From contig CADAIP010000003.1 in assembly GCA_902787975.1 (NCBI GenBank), forward strand, positions 62,001-126,000: a stretch of 64,000 nt of DNA. Direction: 5' to 3'. Source of the stretch: Oscillospiraceae bacterium. GTDB taxonomy: Bacteria > Bacillota > Clostridia > Saccharofermentanales > Saccharofermentanaceae. Position 1 is the first letter of the stretch, and every line of letters begins with the position of its first letter. This document shows, piece by piece, positions 31,306 through 41,111 of this stretch. Both the position numbers and the translations under genes were made by a program. Below the pieces are notes generated by a model. It was not told where the DNA came from and did no database searches. It worked only from the letters and a program-made list of their open reading frames with translations.

Positions 31306-33213
31306 ATGAACAAACGCATAGCTATATTCACAAACGGTTTCAGTAACGAGTTTGTTGAACATATAGTTACAGGCATACAGAGAAAGGCACAGGAAGACAG
31401 TGTTGATCTTTTTGTGTTTGTCACGTATTGCAGCCCGGGCGATCATGAACTGCAGAACAAATGCCAGTTGAATATCTTCCATCTTCCTGATCCCGCTGCT
31501 TTTGACGGCGCGATCATGCTTACCAATACTTACAATTTTCCTGATGAACAGGAACGTGTATGTGCCCGCTTTCAGAGAGCCGGCGTGCCAATGCTTTCTC
31601 TTGAAGTTGAAGTTCCGGACATGTCCTGCATCAAGACAGAGAATTATAACGGTGTAAGAGATCTGGCGCTCCACCTGGTTGAACACCACAATGCGAAAAA
31701 GATCATTTACGTAAATGGAGTTGACAGTAATGTTGAGAACCTGACCAGACGCCAGGCACTGGTCGATGTGCTTAAGGATCACGGCCTTGAACTCTATGAT
31801 GAATTCCATTGCGATTTTGGTTTCTATACTTCCTACATGGAAATGAAACAATATCTGAAAGACGGAAAAGAACTTCCTGATGCCATTGTTTGCGCAAACG
31901 ATAACATGGCACTCGGAATTAATTACGCCCTAACCGAAGTTGGCTACAATGTCCCAAGTGATGTACTTTTGACAGGTTTTGACATGTCCAAGGACGGACA
32001 ACACACTTTCCCGATCATTTCTACTGTTTCAAGAGGCTGGGAGACCTTTGGAGAGACAGCATACGAAAAGCTGAAGTACCAGATTGCAAATCCGGATGTA
32101 AGGTTTACTGAAGAATTTCATTCTTATTTTGTTCCTTCGGAAAGCTGCGGTTGCAATGCATCTGAAGAAGCTATTAAGAACCGTTTCAATGCGATCAGAA
32201 ACTCATATTTTGAAACCCTTCAGATGAATATCATGGATATCTTTTTCATGGGTCTTCAGGTTCCGTTGTCATTTGCAGTAAAGAAAGAGGATTTCTATGA
32301 AAAGGGAATACTCAGTGTTTCCGATATTCCCCAGCTTGGTAAAAACTATTGTCTTTGCACTGAGCCGGAGTTTTTCGAGATGAATGATGACCAATACCCT
32401 GAAAGGATCAGAGGTTACAGTTCCAACATGGATATCCTTTATGAGCTCCGTGACGGTGAGAGGTTTTCTCTGAGACATTTCGATTCCAAAGAACTGTATC
32501 CGGGTTACGCTTATGAAGAAGGCAAATCAAATCTTTATATTTTTGCGCCTCTCAATTATCTGAATTTCATTATTGGTTATATAGCCATCAAGAATACACC
32601 GTCACTGCTTTACAATCTGGGTTTAAGCAGATTCATTAAGAATATGAATGCCCAGCTTTTCAGTATGCGCCGCCATATCTTTTCTGACCGTGTTAACAAA
32701 GAACTTAAGAAGATCTACATGACTGATGCGCTTACCGGCATGTATAACCGTACGGGATGCCAGCAGGTTCTTTACGATTACATCACTTCGAGAAAAGAGA
32801 ACAACGAGAAGTCGATCCTTGTTTTCGCTGACATCGACAGAATGAAGACGATCAATGATGTTTACGGACATCTTAACGGAGACCTTGCGATCAGGGCTAC
32901 GGCTGATGCATTCAGGGCCTATTCTCCGAAGGAATGGCTGTTCGGAAGATACGGCGGAGATGAATTTATTGCGGTAGGACCATGTCCTGATTCGATCGAT
33001 GATCTCATACATCAGATTTCCGAATCCATGAGCAATGATTTCAAGGCACTGAATCTTTCATTCGTGCTCCACGCGAGTATCGGTTATGCATTTATCGAGC
33101 CCGGTGATGATGCGACGATCGATGATTACATCGACCGTGCCGATAAGTACATGTATAACGAAAAAGAAAAGTACCACAAATATATTGATTCGCTCAATAA
33201 GAAGAGGGACTGA
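31306..33213 (+). CDS. LacI-type substrate-binding domain fused to GGDEF (diguanylate cyclase)
   Basis: 635-residue cytoplasmic protein. Residues about 1-285 form a periplasmic-binding-like sensor as in LacI/XylR regulators (AIFTNGFSNEFVEHIVTGIQ, CANDNMALG, LLTGFDMS), ending with the SCGC motif seen in this family. A middle domain (about 290-455) is unassigned. The GGDEF domain (about 465-635) has the intact GRYGGDEF (GGDEF at 550-554) and makes c-di-GMP. There is no signal peptide or membrane helix. It likely couples an intracellular sugar or metabolite to c-di-GMP. ATG 31306 follows GGGAGATCC. A lone transcription unit. Confidence 0.9.
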   Translation: MNKRIAIFTNGFSNEFVEHIVTGIQRKAQEDSVDLFVFVTYCSPGDHELQNKCQLNIFHLPDPAAFDGAIMLTNTYNFPDEQERVCARFQRAGVPMLSLEVEVPDMSCIKTENYNGVRDLALHLVEHHNAKKIIYVNGVDSNVENLTRRQALVDVLKDHGLELYDEFHCDFGFYTSYMEMKQYLKDGKELPDAIVCANDNMALGINYALTEVGYNVPSDVLLTGFDMSKDGQHTFPIISTVSRGWETFGETAYEKLKYQIANPDVRFTEEFHSYFVPSESCGCNASEEAIKNRFNAIRNSYFETLQMNIMDIFFMGLQVPLSFAVKKEDFYEKGILSVSDIPQLGKNYCLCTEPEFFEMNDDQYPERIRGYSSNMDILYELRDGERFSLRHFDSKELYPGYAYEEGKSNLYIFAPLNYLNFIIGYIAIKNTPSLLYNLGLSRFIKNMNAQLFSMRRHIFSDRVNKELKKIYMTDALTGMYNRTGCQQVLYDYITSRKENNEKSILVFADIDRMKTINDVYGHLNGDLAIRATADAFRAYSPKEWLFGRYGGDEFIAVGPCPDSIDDLIHQISESMSNDFKALNLSFVLHASIGYAFIEPGDDATIDDYIDRADKYMYNEKEKYHKYIDSLNKKRD

Positions 33214-33286
33214 TTTAATTCACTGATTAAGTGTTATACTTACACAGGTGCCATTCAGGCACAAATTAATCAGGAGAGTTGAACAG

Positions 33287-34774
33287 ATGAAAAAAGTAAT
33301 CATTGTCGGAGGCGGTATCTCCGGAATGACTGCGGGCATTATCCTGCAAAACTCAGGCTTTGAGACTGAGATCTATGAAAAGAATCCCGTACCCGGCGGA
33401 GAGCTTACAGGATGGAAGCGCGAAGGCGTATACATCGATAACTGCATTAACTATATTATGTGCAGTAAAAAGGGAAGTGCCATGAATGATCTTTGGCACG
33501 AGATCGGAATGCTCGACGACAGCGTCAAGATGTATTCCAAGGACCGTTTCTTCACATACAAGGGACATGGCGGAGAGATCACTTACTGGAGAGATAAGGA
33601 AAGAACCAAGCGCGAGATGCTTGCTTTATCTCCTGAAGATAAGGATGCTATCGAGAAGTTTTTCGAGAACGTAACAAGAGCCGAGTCCATGATCATGCCG
33701 CTCGACAAGCCGATGGACAAGATGGGTCCCAGAGACTTCATGAAACTCGGTGATTTCGTTAAGAACGTCCCTGCCGCACAGAAGGCATACAAGGGTGTAA
33801 GCGTTAAGGATCTTGGTGACAGCTTCAAGAATCCTGTATTAAGAAGCTCCGTAATGCTCACACATCCTGAGACGACACAGGCATATTCATTCGTTATGTC
33901 TTACGCGATGGTTACATCAGGCAGCGGTGATATTCCTGAGGGCGGCTCATTGGCAGCTGCATTGAGGATCGCTGACAGATATAAGCAGGCAGGCGGAAAG
34001 CTGCATCTCGGCGCACCTGTTAAGAACGTTAAGATCAACGGAAAAATAGCTGAAGGCATTGTTCTTGAAGACGGCACTGAAGTTAAGGCTGATTATGTTA
34101 TATGCGCAACAGATGCAAATCACACATTCACACATCTTCTTCCTGCTGAGTACATGCCGAAGAAACTTAAGAAGTGCTTCGACGATAAGGCTCACTTCTC
34201 CGTATTCAGTAAGTATCACGCAGCATTCCTCGTAGACGGCAAGATGAACGTCGATCCCGATACAACATGCTGGGAGAGTGACGGAATCAAGGTCTGGGAC
34301 AGAGAGATCAAGGATATCGGTTTCATCTGTTATGATTACGATCCGACTCTTACACCTGAGGGCAAGACAAGTATCCAGATGAAGCTTTTCCAGTACGGCC
34401 AGGAAGTAGACAACTGGTTTGAGCTTGCAAAAGATCCTGAGAAGTATGAAGCAAAGAAGATGGAAATTGCCAATGCTCTCATTGCTGAGGTCGAGAAGCA
34501 GTTCCCTGAGACAAAGGGCAAGATCAAGCTTCTTGACGCATGGACACCTGTCTCATACGCAAAGCATTGCAACGCATACAGAGGCGCTTACATGGCTTTC
34601 GTTGCAGACAAGGATACAAAGACCGTTACAACACCCGGCGTTGTTAAGCAGCTTAAGAATGTATTCCTTGCAGGCCAATGGCTCATGGGCTCAGGCGGAC
34701 TCCCGCCGGCAACTGCCCAGGGCAAATATGCAGCATGGAGAATCTGCAAAAAAGAAGGCGTTGAGTGCAAGTAA
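33287..34774 (+). CDS. FAD-dependent oxidoreductase, phytoene-desaturase/amine-oxidase type
   Basis: 495-residue flavoprotein. The N-terminal Rossmann motif is VIIVGGGISGMTAG, followed by EIYEKNPVPGGELTGW; the C-terminal FAD motif is FLAGQWLMGSGGLPPATAQGK in shortened form GLPPATAQGK. The family includes carotenoid desaturases and retinol saturase-like enzymes; gut Clostridia carry many without carotenoid pathways, so the substrate is unknown. The frame is open 39 bases further up, but ATG 33287 with AGGAGAG is preferred. No carotenoid genes are near. A strong bidirectional terminator follows. Confidence 0.87.
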   Translation: MKKVIIVGGGISGMTAGIILQNSGFETEIYEKNPVPGGELTGWKREGVYIDNCINYIMCSKKGSAMNDLWHEIGMLDDSVKMYSKDRFFTYKGHGGEITYWRDKERTKREMLALSPEDKDAIEKFFENVTRAESMIMPLDKPMDKMGPRDFMKLGDFVKNVPAAQKAYKGVSVKDLGDSFKNPVLRSSVMLTHPETTQAYSFVMSYAMVTSGSGDIPEGGSLAAALRIADRYKQAGGKLHLGAPVKNVKINGKIAEGIVLEDGTEVKADYVICATDANHTFTHLLPAEYMPKKLKKCFDDKAHFSVFSKYHAAFLVDGKMNVDPDTTCWESDGIKVWDREIKDIGFICYDYDPTLTPEGKTSIQMKLFQYGQEVDNWFELAKDPEKYEAKKMEIANALIAEVEKQFPETKGKIKLLDAWTPVSYAKHCNAYRGAYMAFVADKDTKTVTTPGVVKQLKNVFLAGQWLMGSGGLPPATAQGKYAAWRICKKEGVECK

Positions 34775-34795
34775 CTTGTAACTTAAAACGTTGAG

Positions 34796-34842
34796 AATAC
34801 CCACTAAACACTTGAAATAGTAAGTTTAGTGGGTATTTTTTT
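34796..34842. terminator. Bidirectional terminator
   Basis: 14-bp perfect stem AATACCCACTAAAC (34796-34809) and GTTTAGTGGGTATT (34824-34837), then TTTTT. The stop codon of the convergent lipoprotein gene begins inside the T-tract. Confidence 0.85.
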
Positions 34843-37231
34843 ACATCTCTTCTATATACTTTTCCACACGGTCGTTGAGGATCCTGACTGCATCTTCGAG
34901 CGGCCTGTCTCCGGCATAATACGGAGATATCTCTTCTATCAGGAAGGCAGTGATTACAGGGTCGTCGTAGTAGTAGACCGAGATGGTCGAGAGGCTGTTC
35001 ATCATGCCTTCTTCCATAGCTTTTGTAGATTCTTTGTATCCGTATACGATGCAATAATCATCCAGTTCGGTAAAATAATCCGACAGTTCATCGTCTGTCT
35101 TTCGGCCCTTGTTGTTTTCCTCTGATATCAGCGCTATGTTTTTAGCCATGACATCTTTGTTGGTAACGATGTTCTGAAATTCTTTGGCGGCATCTCCGAA
35201 CCCTGCGCCTGAGAACAGGAAATTGATGAATTTCCTGCATCCTTCTTTACTGCCGGATGAGGACGTAACAGATATTGTTTCCAACGCTCTGAATCTGGGC
35301 CCTGATGCGTTAACGGACGGTGTTCCGATTATCGTATAGCTGCCTTCGGAAGACTTGCATGCGTGAATGAATTCGGTGAAGCTTTCGATCCTGTCATAAC
35401 GGCAGGCGCCTCTGACTCTTTTTACTTCTTCACTCCAGTCATAATCACCTGCGGGTGCAAATCCGTCATATGCAAAGTATTCGTTTGATGATTCGACGGC
35501 TTTATTGAACTGGTCTGTGCCGAATTCAACATTATTACCTTCGATAGCTGATTTTGTGTCAATGCAGGACAACATGAAATCCTTTTTGTTGTTGTATGTT
35601 GAAAGAGGATAATCGTAAGGCGAGAAGCCGTCCAGTTTATCAGTTACCAAATTCTCATACTCTTCAAAAGTGATTCCGCACGCACCGCTGTTTATTAGGG
35701 AAGTGTCGGTTACAAGTCCTTCGATCTCCAGTGTGACAGGGAGGAAGTACAGTTTGCCGTCTATCTTCGATGCTTCGATGATATTCGTGAATTGCTTATC
35801 CATTATTTCCTGATCGAGATATCCTGTCAGGTCTTCGAAAATATCATCTCTCATTGCATAATTCTTTTGGATCCCGATTGCCAGGTCAGGTGCCTCACTT
35901 CCTTTTAATTCCTGGATCATGGTGTAGAGTTTTTCGTCATCTTCGTTAAGAACGGAAAGATCTCTTCCGGCCTTAAGTCCCGAATTGTATTTGCTCCATA
36001 CTCTTATGAGATATTCGTTATCCGTTCTGTTGAATTCATAGATGGCGTTCGACATATATTCAGTGATCTTCGTATCGATAGGGGTCGCCAGTTCGATTAC
36101 TGTCTTTCCCGCGTGGGGATTCTTATCAGCCTTTTTAAGTATGGTTACGCTCTCATCTATTCCCGAAAAGAACATTGAATATCCAATGGACTTGCTCGAA
36201 TATATAACGGCTTCTTCATCGCTGCAAGCTATGAGTTTGACTTCCTCACGCGACAGGTCTGAAAAATATGGTGTATACCAATTATTCTCTATGACCGTTT
36301 TTACTTCCTGTGACTGCATGTCAAAAGCAGTTATGTTGCCAAGTGTATCGATCCTGCAAAGCTCACCTGAAGTCACAGCCTGATATTCAGCAAGGTTGAT
36401 ATCGTCTGTATTCTGAGCATCGTATTTTACGCTATTGATCAGTTTTCCGGTCTCGGGGTCAAATTCCAGGACCAAAGGCCCGTCACTTCTTGTGTAACCT
36501 ATAGTAAATACCGTTTTGCTTCTTGAGTCATATGAGAACTCATCCAGGTTATATATATTCGGGAGTTCTGACATATCGAATTCGCATTTGTATTCGCTTC
36601 CTGCAAATGAATATATATATACTGTCGAACTGGTGGAATAGCCGGATGTGTAGATGACAGGAAAATAGTAATCTCCGGCTGTATAAACATCTGTAACTCC
36701 GGCCCATGATGAATTGCCTTCCTGTAATTCGAGATTACTGCCGTCTGCTTTTCTGAACGGGCGGGGATCTTTTGCATCGCCGCTTATAAGATCAATTGTG
36801 ATGATCGCAGTCTCAAATCCTGACGCACCAAAGAGTTCTGCTATGGCTTCGGCGGTATTCCTGTCTTTACCGGGCTTTATGCTGTTTATCATTGTTATCG
36901 AATAGTTTCCCGGATCCGTGACTTTGATCTGATTTAAGAGGTTTCCGTTGCTGTCATAAGTATCGAGCATGGTCCTTCTGTAATTATCATAGTCAGAAAG
37001 ATTCGTAAGACTGTACAGGTGATAAAGCTTGTCATTTCCATAAGTTACGACGCTGCTGTCGATCATCTCAGACGGCAGCTTATCAGTCTCTAAATCGAAT
37101 CTGACTGATTCATACCATGGGTCATCCTCTTTTACTACGATGTTTTTGGTGTTGCTTTTTGCACACGATGTGATCATTGGCGCAAGCATGCTGACAGCCA
37201 ATGCTAATGCTGTTATTCTTTTGTACTGCAT
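34841..37231 (-). CDS. Large extracellular solute-binding lipoprotein
   Basis: 796 residues: signal peptide with lipobox ITSC (cysteine near residue 23), then an N-terminal beta-rich region of about 350 residues with propeller-like strands (YDSNGNLLNQIKV, FDPETGKLINSVKY), and a C-terminal solute-binding domain (about 375-790, with APDLAIGIQ, GKLYFLPVTLEIEGLV and a terminal helical lobe). This is about twice the usual length of such proteins. No transporter genes flank it. GGAGGG lies before the ATG. It may be a surface sensor or binding protein for a carbohydrate or peptide; this is inference. Confidence 0.83.
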   Translation of the reverse strand: MQYKRITALALAVSMLAPMITSCAKSNTKNIVVKEDDPWYESVRFDLETDKLPSEMIDSSVVTYGNDKLYHLYSLTNLSDYDNYRRTMLDTYDSNGNLLNQIKVTDPGNYSITMINSIKPGKDRNTAEAIAELFGASGFETAIITIDLISGDAKDPRPFRKADGSNLELQEGNSSWAGVTDVYTAGDYYFPVIYTSGYSTSSTVYIYSFAGSEYKCEFDMSELPNIYNLDEFSYDSRSKTVFTIGYTRSDGPLVLEFDPETGKLINSVKYDAQNTDDINLAEYQAVTSGELCRIDTLGNITAFDMQSQEVKTVIENNWYTPYFSDLSREEVKLIACSDEEAVIYSSKSIGYSMFFSGIDESVTILKKADKNPHAGKTVIELATPIDTKITEYMSNAIYEFNRTDNEYLIRVWSKYNSGLKAGRDLSVLNEDDEKLYTMIQELKGSEAPDLAIGIQKNYAMRDDIFEDLTGYLDQEIMDKQFTNIIEASKIDGKLYFLPVTLEIEGLVTDTSLINSGACGITFEEYENLVTDKLDGFSPYDYPLSTYNNKKDFMLSCIDTKSAIEGNNVEFGTDQFNKAVESSNEYFAYDGFAPAGDYDWSEEVKRVRGACRYDRIESFTEFIHACKSSEGSYTIIGTPSVNASGPRFRALETISVTSSSGSKEGCRKFINFLFSGAGFGDAAKEFQNIVTNKDVMAKNIALISEENNKGRKTDDELSDYFTELDDYCIVYGYKESTKAMEEGMMNSLSTISVYYYDDPVITAFLIEEISPYYAGDRPLEDAVRILNDRVEKYIEEM

Positions 37232-37491
37232 TGTTTCCCTCCATAAGAGAGCTAATGAATCCTATTACCATCTATACTGTAAAGCAAATTTTATTTTTTG
37301 CATCCGAAATACGCAAAAAGACACGAAAACTATGCCGAATTGATGCTTCAGATGAAGTTTTGTAAATATGATTAGAAATAAGACAGTCGGTTAATTATTT
37401 GTTACTTTTTGCTCTTCAGGGTGTAAGAGTGGGTTTTCAATAAATATAATCAGGGAAATTCACCTAATATGATGACGCGAGGATCTTCGTA

Positions 37492-38604
37492 ATGAGCAAT
37501 GCGACACCCGCAAAACCGGTTGCAAAGAAGTCAGGGAGTCTTGTCGATAAGACCCTGCATTTTCTTGTCCATAACGGTTTTGCATTCACCGTAAGCGTGA
37601 TGTGTCTTGTTCATTCGATCCTTCTTGCGATTTTCCTTTTTGCAGGCGTAATGCCTTTGGTACAGATCAATGTCTTAAGTGTTCTGGTATATATATTTGC
37701 ATTCTTCCTTTGCAAATTCGGTTATATCAGGGCCGTATATTTCAGCATTGTCCTTGAGGTTACTTTCTATACCATCATATCGACATACTATGTAGGACTC
37801 AGGTGCGGTACATACTGTTTCCTTTTCTCGATAGTTCCGATAATCATATACTTCGGTGCTTTCCTTTATCAGGGCGCGAAAAGATGGAGTATCGTTCTCA
37901 TGCTCGCTCTGAACTTTGCAACTTTCATCGCCCTTTATATAAGGTATGCTCCGATCGAGCCTGTCTATGATGTGGCGCCTGTTACCAGACTGGTACTTGT
38001 GTGTGTTTCCGCATTCGCCATGGTTTTTTCGACGATCTTCTATAACACGATCTATATCTATACGTCTGAAAGAGTGATGGGAGATCTTGAGAAGAGAAAC
38101 CAGCAGCTGTCATCTGATGCCCATGAAGATGCACTTACTAATCTTTTGAACAGACGCGGTTTCCTTCCTCTTGTTCAGGAGATGATGGATGACCATACGC
38201 AGGATTTCTGCATTGCATTCTGCGATCTTGATAACTTCAAGCGTGTAAATGACACATATGGTCACGAAGGCGGCGACGAAGTCTTGAAGCACGTTACTAA
38301 TCTCATAAGGAAAGAACTTCCCGGATGTGACATATGCAGATGGGGAGGAGAGGAATTCGTAATCCTGATGCGCGGCTATAACATGATCACTGCCAAAGAG
38401 AAAATGGAAGAATTAAGAAAGCATATCGAATCTAATCCGACTGTTTTCTTTAATAAGAGGATCCCGATCACTTCTACTATCGGACTTGAAGAATATAAAG
38501 CTGCATTTAATGAGCCTGAGGAGATCATAAAGGTTGCCGATGCGCGCATGTATTACGGCAAGCAGCATGGAAGAAATATTCTTATTTTTGAGGATCTTGA
38601 TTAG
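37492..38604 (+). CDS. Membrane-bound diguanylate cyclase
   Basis: 370 residues: about six membrane helices (residues 30-195), a short coiled linker (GDLEKRNQQLSSD), and a GGDEF domain (about 205-370) with the active GGEEF at 285-289 in CRWGGEEFVIL and the DxLTxLxNRRGF start. It makes c-di-GMP; the N-terminal region is a MASE-like sensor whose signal is unknown. The RxxD inhibitory site upstream of GGEEF is not evident (the sequence there is KELPGCDIC). ATG 37492 follows CGAGGATCTT. It converges on the ABC ATPase gene with a 6-base gap. Confidence 0.92.
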   Translation: MSNATPAKPVAKKSGSLVDKTLHFLVHNGFAFTVSVMCLVHSILLAIFLFAGVMPLVQINVLSVLVYIFAFFLCKFGYIRAVYFSIVLEVTFYTIISTYYVGLRCGTYCFLFSIVPIIIYFGAFLYQGAKRWSIVLMLALNFATFIALYIRYAPIEPVYDVAPVTRLVLVCVSAFAMVFSTIFYNTIYIYTSERVMGDLEKRNQQLSSDAHEDALTNLLNRRGFLPLVQEMMDDHTQDFCIAFCDLDNFKRVNDTYGHEGGDEVLKHVTNLIRKELPGCDICRWGGEEFVILMRGYNMITAKEKMEELRKHIESNPTVFFNKRIPITSTIGLEEYKAAFNEPEEIIKVADARMYYGKQHGRNILIFEDLD

Positions 38605-38610
38605 TCTCTT

Positions 38611-39171
38611 TTAATCTACGTTAACGATCTTGAGGTCGTCCAGACCGCGCTCGTCGTGGCTTGTAATTATGAGCAGACGTCCGTTAAGATATTTTCTTAT
38701 GAATGCTATCGTCTGCTCGCGAGAGGCGTCGTCAAGGCCCGTGAAAGGCTCATCGAGAATAACGACGTCTGAATCGTGAAGCATTGCTCTTATCACCGCA
38801 AGACGGCGCTTCATTCCTCCTGAGAGTTCGCCGGCCTTTTTGTCAGCTGTGTCTTCGGGAAGAAGTTCTATGATAGCTGATTTAGCAGCTTCTTCTGTGA
38901 CGTTGTCATTTACCGCGAGTATATTGGTCAATGCAGTTTCTTTCTCGAGAAGTCTGTTCTCCTGAAAGCACACTGCAAAACGTGTATTATCAGGAATGGA
39001 AACTTCGCCCCCGTCCGGTTTGATAAGTCCCAAAATAAGAAGAATGCATGTGGTCTTGCCTATTCCGGAAGGCCCTTTGAGAAGATATCCGCCCTCTTCG
39101 AAAACGGCACTGAAGGAATCCAGTACTTTCTTATCGTCAAATGATTTGGTGATGTTTTTAAGTTCGATCAT
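38611..39171 (-). CDS. ABC transporter ATP-binding protein (SsuB/TauB-like)
   Basis: 186-residue ATPase, short for the family (about 240-260). Walker A is GPSGIGKT, the Q-loop is CFQENRLL, the signature is LSGGMKRR, Walker B is VVILDEPFTGLD and the switch histidine is in ITSHD, so all catalytic elements are present and the short length reflects trimmed loops and C-terminus. It is the third gene of an SBP-permease-ATPase operon, overlapping the permease by four bases. The substrate is not predictable; the set resembles sulfonate, nitrate, taurine or thiamine-precursor importers. Confidence 0.9.
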   Translation of the reverse strand: MIELKNITKSFDDKKVLDSFSAVFEEGGYLLKGPSGIGKTTCILLILGLIKPDGGEVSIPDNTRFAVCFQENRLLEKETALTNILAVNDNVTEEAAKSAIIELLPEDTADKKAGELSGGMKRRLAVIRAMLHDSDVVILDEPFTGLDDASREQTIAFIRKYLNGRLLIITSHDERGLDDLKIVNVD

Positions 39172-39905
39172 TTGAGCACCTTCTTTACGATGAAAGAGAT
39201 AAGCCTCTCTATGAGGAATGCCGCAAGGACTGCAACAAGGGTCCAGGCAAGCATTTCAGACGTTGCGAGATTGATCTTGGCTCTGTAAAGACCGTTGCCG
39301 ATGGATCTTAAAGGCTGGCCGACAACTTCTGCAGTGATTCCGCCCCTGAAAGCCATGCCGATGGCCAGCGAGATCGCGCTTTTAATGTGTGATGAAAGAG
39401 AGGGAAGATAGATGTATCTGATCTTTTTCGAAGTCTTCATCTGAAAGACTTTTGCCATATCGAGCATCTTCCTGTCAGTGACTGATAAGCCTTCAAGAAT
39501 GTTTTTATAAAAGATCGGGAATGAGATGACCGATGATACGATCAGGGTGACATTTGAGCTTCCTGCCCATATGAGAGCGATGATTATGAAGCTTACTATC
39601 GGTATTGATTTGATAACGGAAACAAAAGGTGACAGGAAGTCTTTTATGAGACCTGATCTGTAAGACAATACTGCCAGCCCAGTTCCCAATACAAGTCCTG
39701 TAAGGAAACCCAGAAGGACTTTGCCGATCGTTGCTCCGACCGACATGAAAAATGAAGGATCGGAACAAAGAGATATCAGGGCCATGACCGTCTCGACGGG
39801 GCCCGACAGAAGGATGCTGTTGTTGATGACAACAGCAAGGATCTGCCATATTGCGAGCCAGATCAGAACGATCACGGCTATCCTGATATATCTTTTGTTC
39901 TTCAT
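39168..39905 (-). CDS. ABC transporter permease (SsuC/TauC-like)
   Basis: 245-residue inner-membrane permease with about six helices and the binding-protein-dependent permease signature region (MAKVFQMKTSKKIRYIYLPSL, EAA-type loop near residue 165-185). It forms the channel with the neighbouring ATPase, which it overlaps by four bases (ATGA), and the solute-binding lipoprotein gene 3 bases upstream. Family membership is clear; the substrate is not. Confidence 0.9.
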   Translation of the reverse strand: MKNKRYIRIAVIVLIWLAIWQILAVVINNSILLSGPVETVMALISLCSDPSFFMSVGATIGKVLLGFLTGLVLGTGLAVLSYRSGLIKDFLSPFVSVIKSIPIVSFIIIALIWAGSSNVTLIVSSVISFPIFYKNILEGLSVTDRKMLDMAKVFQMKTSKKIRYIYLPSLSSHIKSAISLAIGMAFRGGITAEVVGQPLRSIGNGLYRAKINLATSEMLAWTLVAVLAAFLIERLISFIVKKVLK

Positions 39906-39908
39906 TTA

Positions 39909-40874
39909 TCAGCCTTTGAAGTAGAATTCATCTCCGGGAAGTTTTCCGCCTACGGACTTGGGTTCGTAATTGTAGAGGACTTCAAGATAAGCGGAGAGGT
40001 TTGTCTTTAAGCTGTCACCTGTGATGCATACAATGTTGCATGAAGGGATAGCCTTCTTGGCGATGGGTTCTTTGCCGATGATGTCATTAGCAACAACAAG
40101 AGCAGCGGTAGTATCAAGATCTGAATTAGCAGCATTAACGCTTGCCTGATGCTCGCTGATGAATGTGCTTACGGCAGCAGGGTGCTCTTTGAGGAAGTCA
40201 TTTCTTACGATAGTTACACCTGTAACCATTCCAAGACCGTCTGTAAGTGTCTGCCATTCGTCTTCAAGAGCGAAAACGGGAGCGATAGCTTCATTCTGTG
40301 CACATGCTACAGTAACAAAAGGCTGGGGAAGTACTGCGATCTGCGTGGGGTCTTCAGCAAGCACTGCAGCAACTTCGGTAGCTTCTGACTTGAATTCGAT
40401 GGTGCAGTCGGTAATGCCGTTCTGGTCAAGGAGATATCTGAGTGAATACTCGGGTGTAGCGCCCTGGCCTGTGGTGATGACTGTCTTTCCTGCGAGGTCC
40501 TTAATGGACGTTACGGAAGAATCGCCGGTAACGCAGTAAAGAACGCCTAGTGTGTTGATGTCGATGGCTGTAACGCCGCCCTCAGTCTTATTGTAAAGAA
40601 CTGAAGCGAGGTTAGCCGGAACGAGAGCGATGTCGATGTCGCCTGCTACGACTTTGGCAGTGATCTCGTCGGGTGCTGCCGACATTGTGAACTCATAATT
40701 GCCTTCGGATTCGCCCTTGGATGATTTATCCATGAGGTTAACGATGCCGATGGTTGTAGGTCCCTTAAGTGAACCGACTCTGATGACTGTGTCATCCTTC
40801 TTTTTAGCACATCCTGCCATTAATCCGAGGGACAAAGCGGCAGTAAGTACAGTTGCGATAATCTTATTCTTCAT
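39909..40874 (-). CDS. ABC transporter substrate-binding lipoprotein (NMT1/TauA-like)
   Basis: 321 residues. Signal peptide MKNKIIATVLTAALSLGLMA with lipobox MAGC. The mature fold (IRVGSLKGPTTIGIVNLM, DIALVPANLASVLYN, TGQGATPEYSLRYLL, AVLPQPFVTVA) is the NMT1/THI5- or TauA-type two-lobed binding protein. It opens the three-gene operon. Ligands for this group include sulfonates, nitrate, and pyrimidine or aromatic precursors. On the minus strand a TATAAT (40911-40916) and a TTGACA (40937-40942) occur, but 20 bases apart. Confidence 0.9.
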   Translation of the reverse strand: MKNKIIATVLTAALSLGLMAGCAKKKDDTVIRVGSLKGPTTIGIVNLMDKSSKGESEGNYEFTMSAAPDEITAKVVAGDIDIALVPANLASVLYNKTEGGVTAIDINTLGVLYCVTGDSSVTSIKDLAGKTVITTGQGATPEYSLRYLLDQNGITDCTIEFKSEATEVAAVLAEDPTQIAVLPQPFVTVACAQNEAIAPVFALEDEWQTLTDGLGMVTGVTIVRNDFLKEHPAAVSTFISEHQASVNAANSDLDTTAALVVANDIIGKEPIAKKAIPSCNIVCITGDSLKTNLSAYLEVLYNYEPKSVGGKLPGDEFYFKG

Positions 40875-41033
40875 AAGATTTCCTTCTTTCTAATGTAAAA
40901 TTGCGAACTGATTATACACCCATCCTTAATAATGTATGTCAATTTTTGTTTACAACCAGTCAATCATATCGACATACTGACTGCTTATAATAAAAATATC
41001 TTTTTATGTTATATAAAGGCGACAGTTAAATTA

Positions 41034-41046
41034 TTTTGATATAATT
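41034..41046 (+). promoter_or_regulatory. Candidate promoter of the GGDEF-EAL gene
   Basis: TTTTGATATAATT, identical to the sequence before the sensor-GGDEF gene at 31228-31240, contains TATAAT (41040-41045), 66 bases ahead of the start codon. Confidence 0.4.
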
Positions 41047-41111
41047 GCAAAAGAGCTTGTTAATTGACTAAAGGACATGAAGGCGCCAGATATGGCCTTC
41101 CGGAGGAAAAT

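Noticed and set aside
40911..40942. TTGACA and TATAAT on the minus strand before the ABC binding-protein gene
   Set aside because: The spacer is 20 bases, too long for a normal sigma-A promoter, so not listed as a feature.
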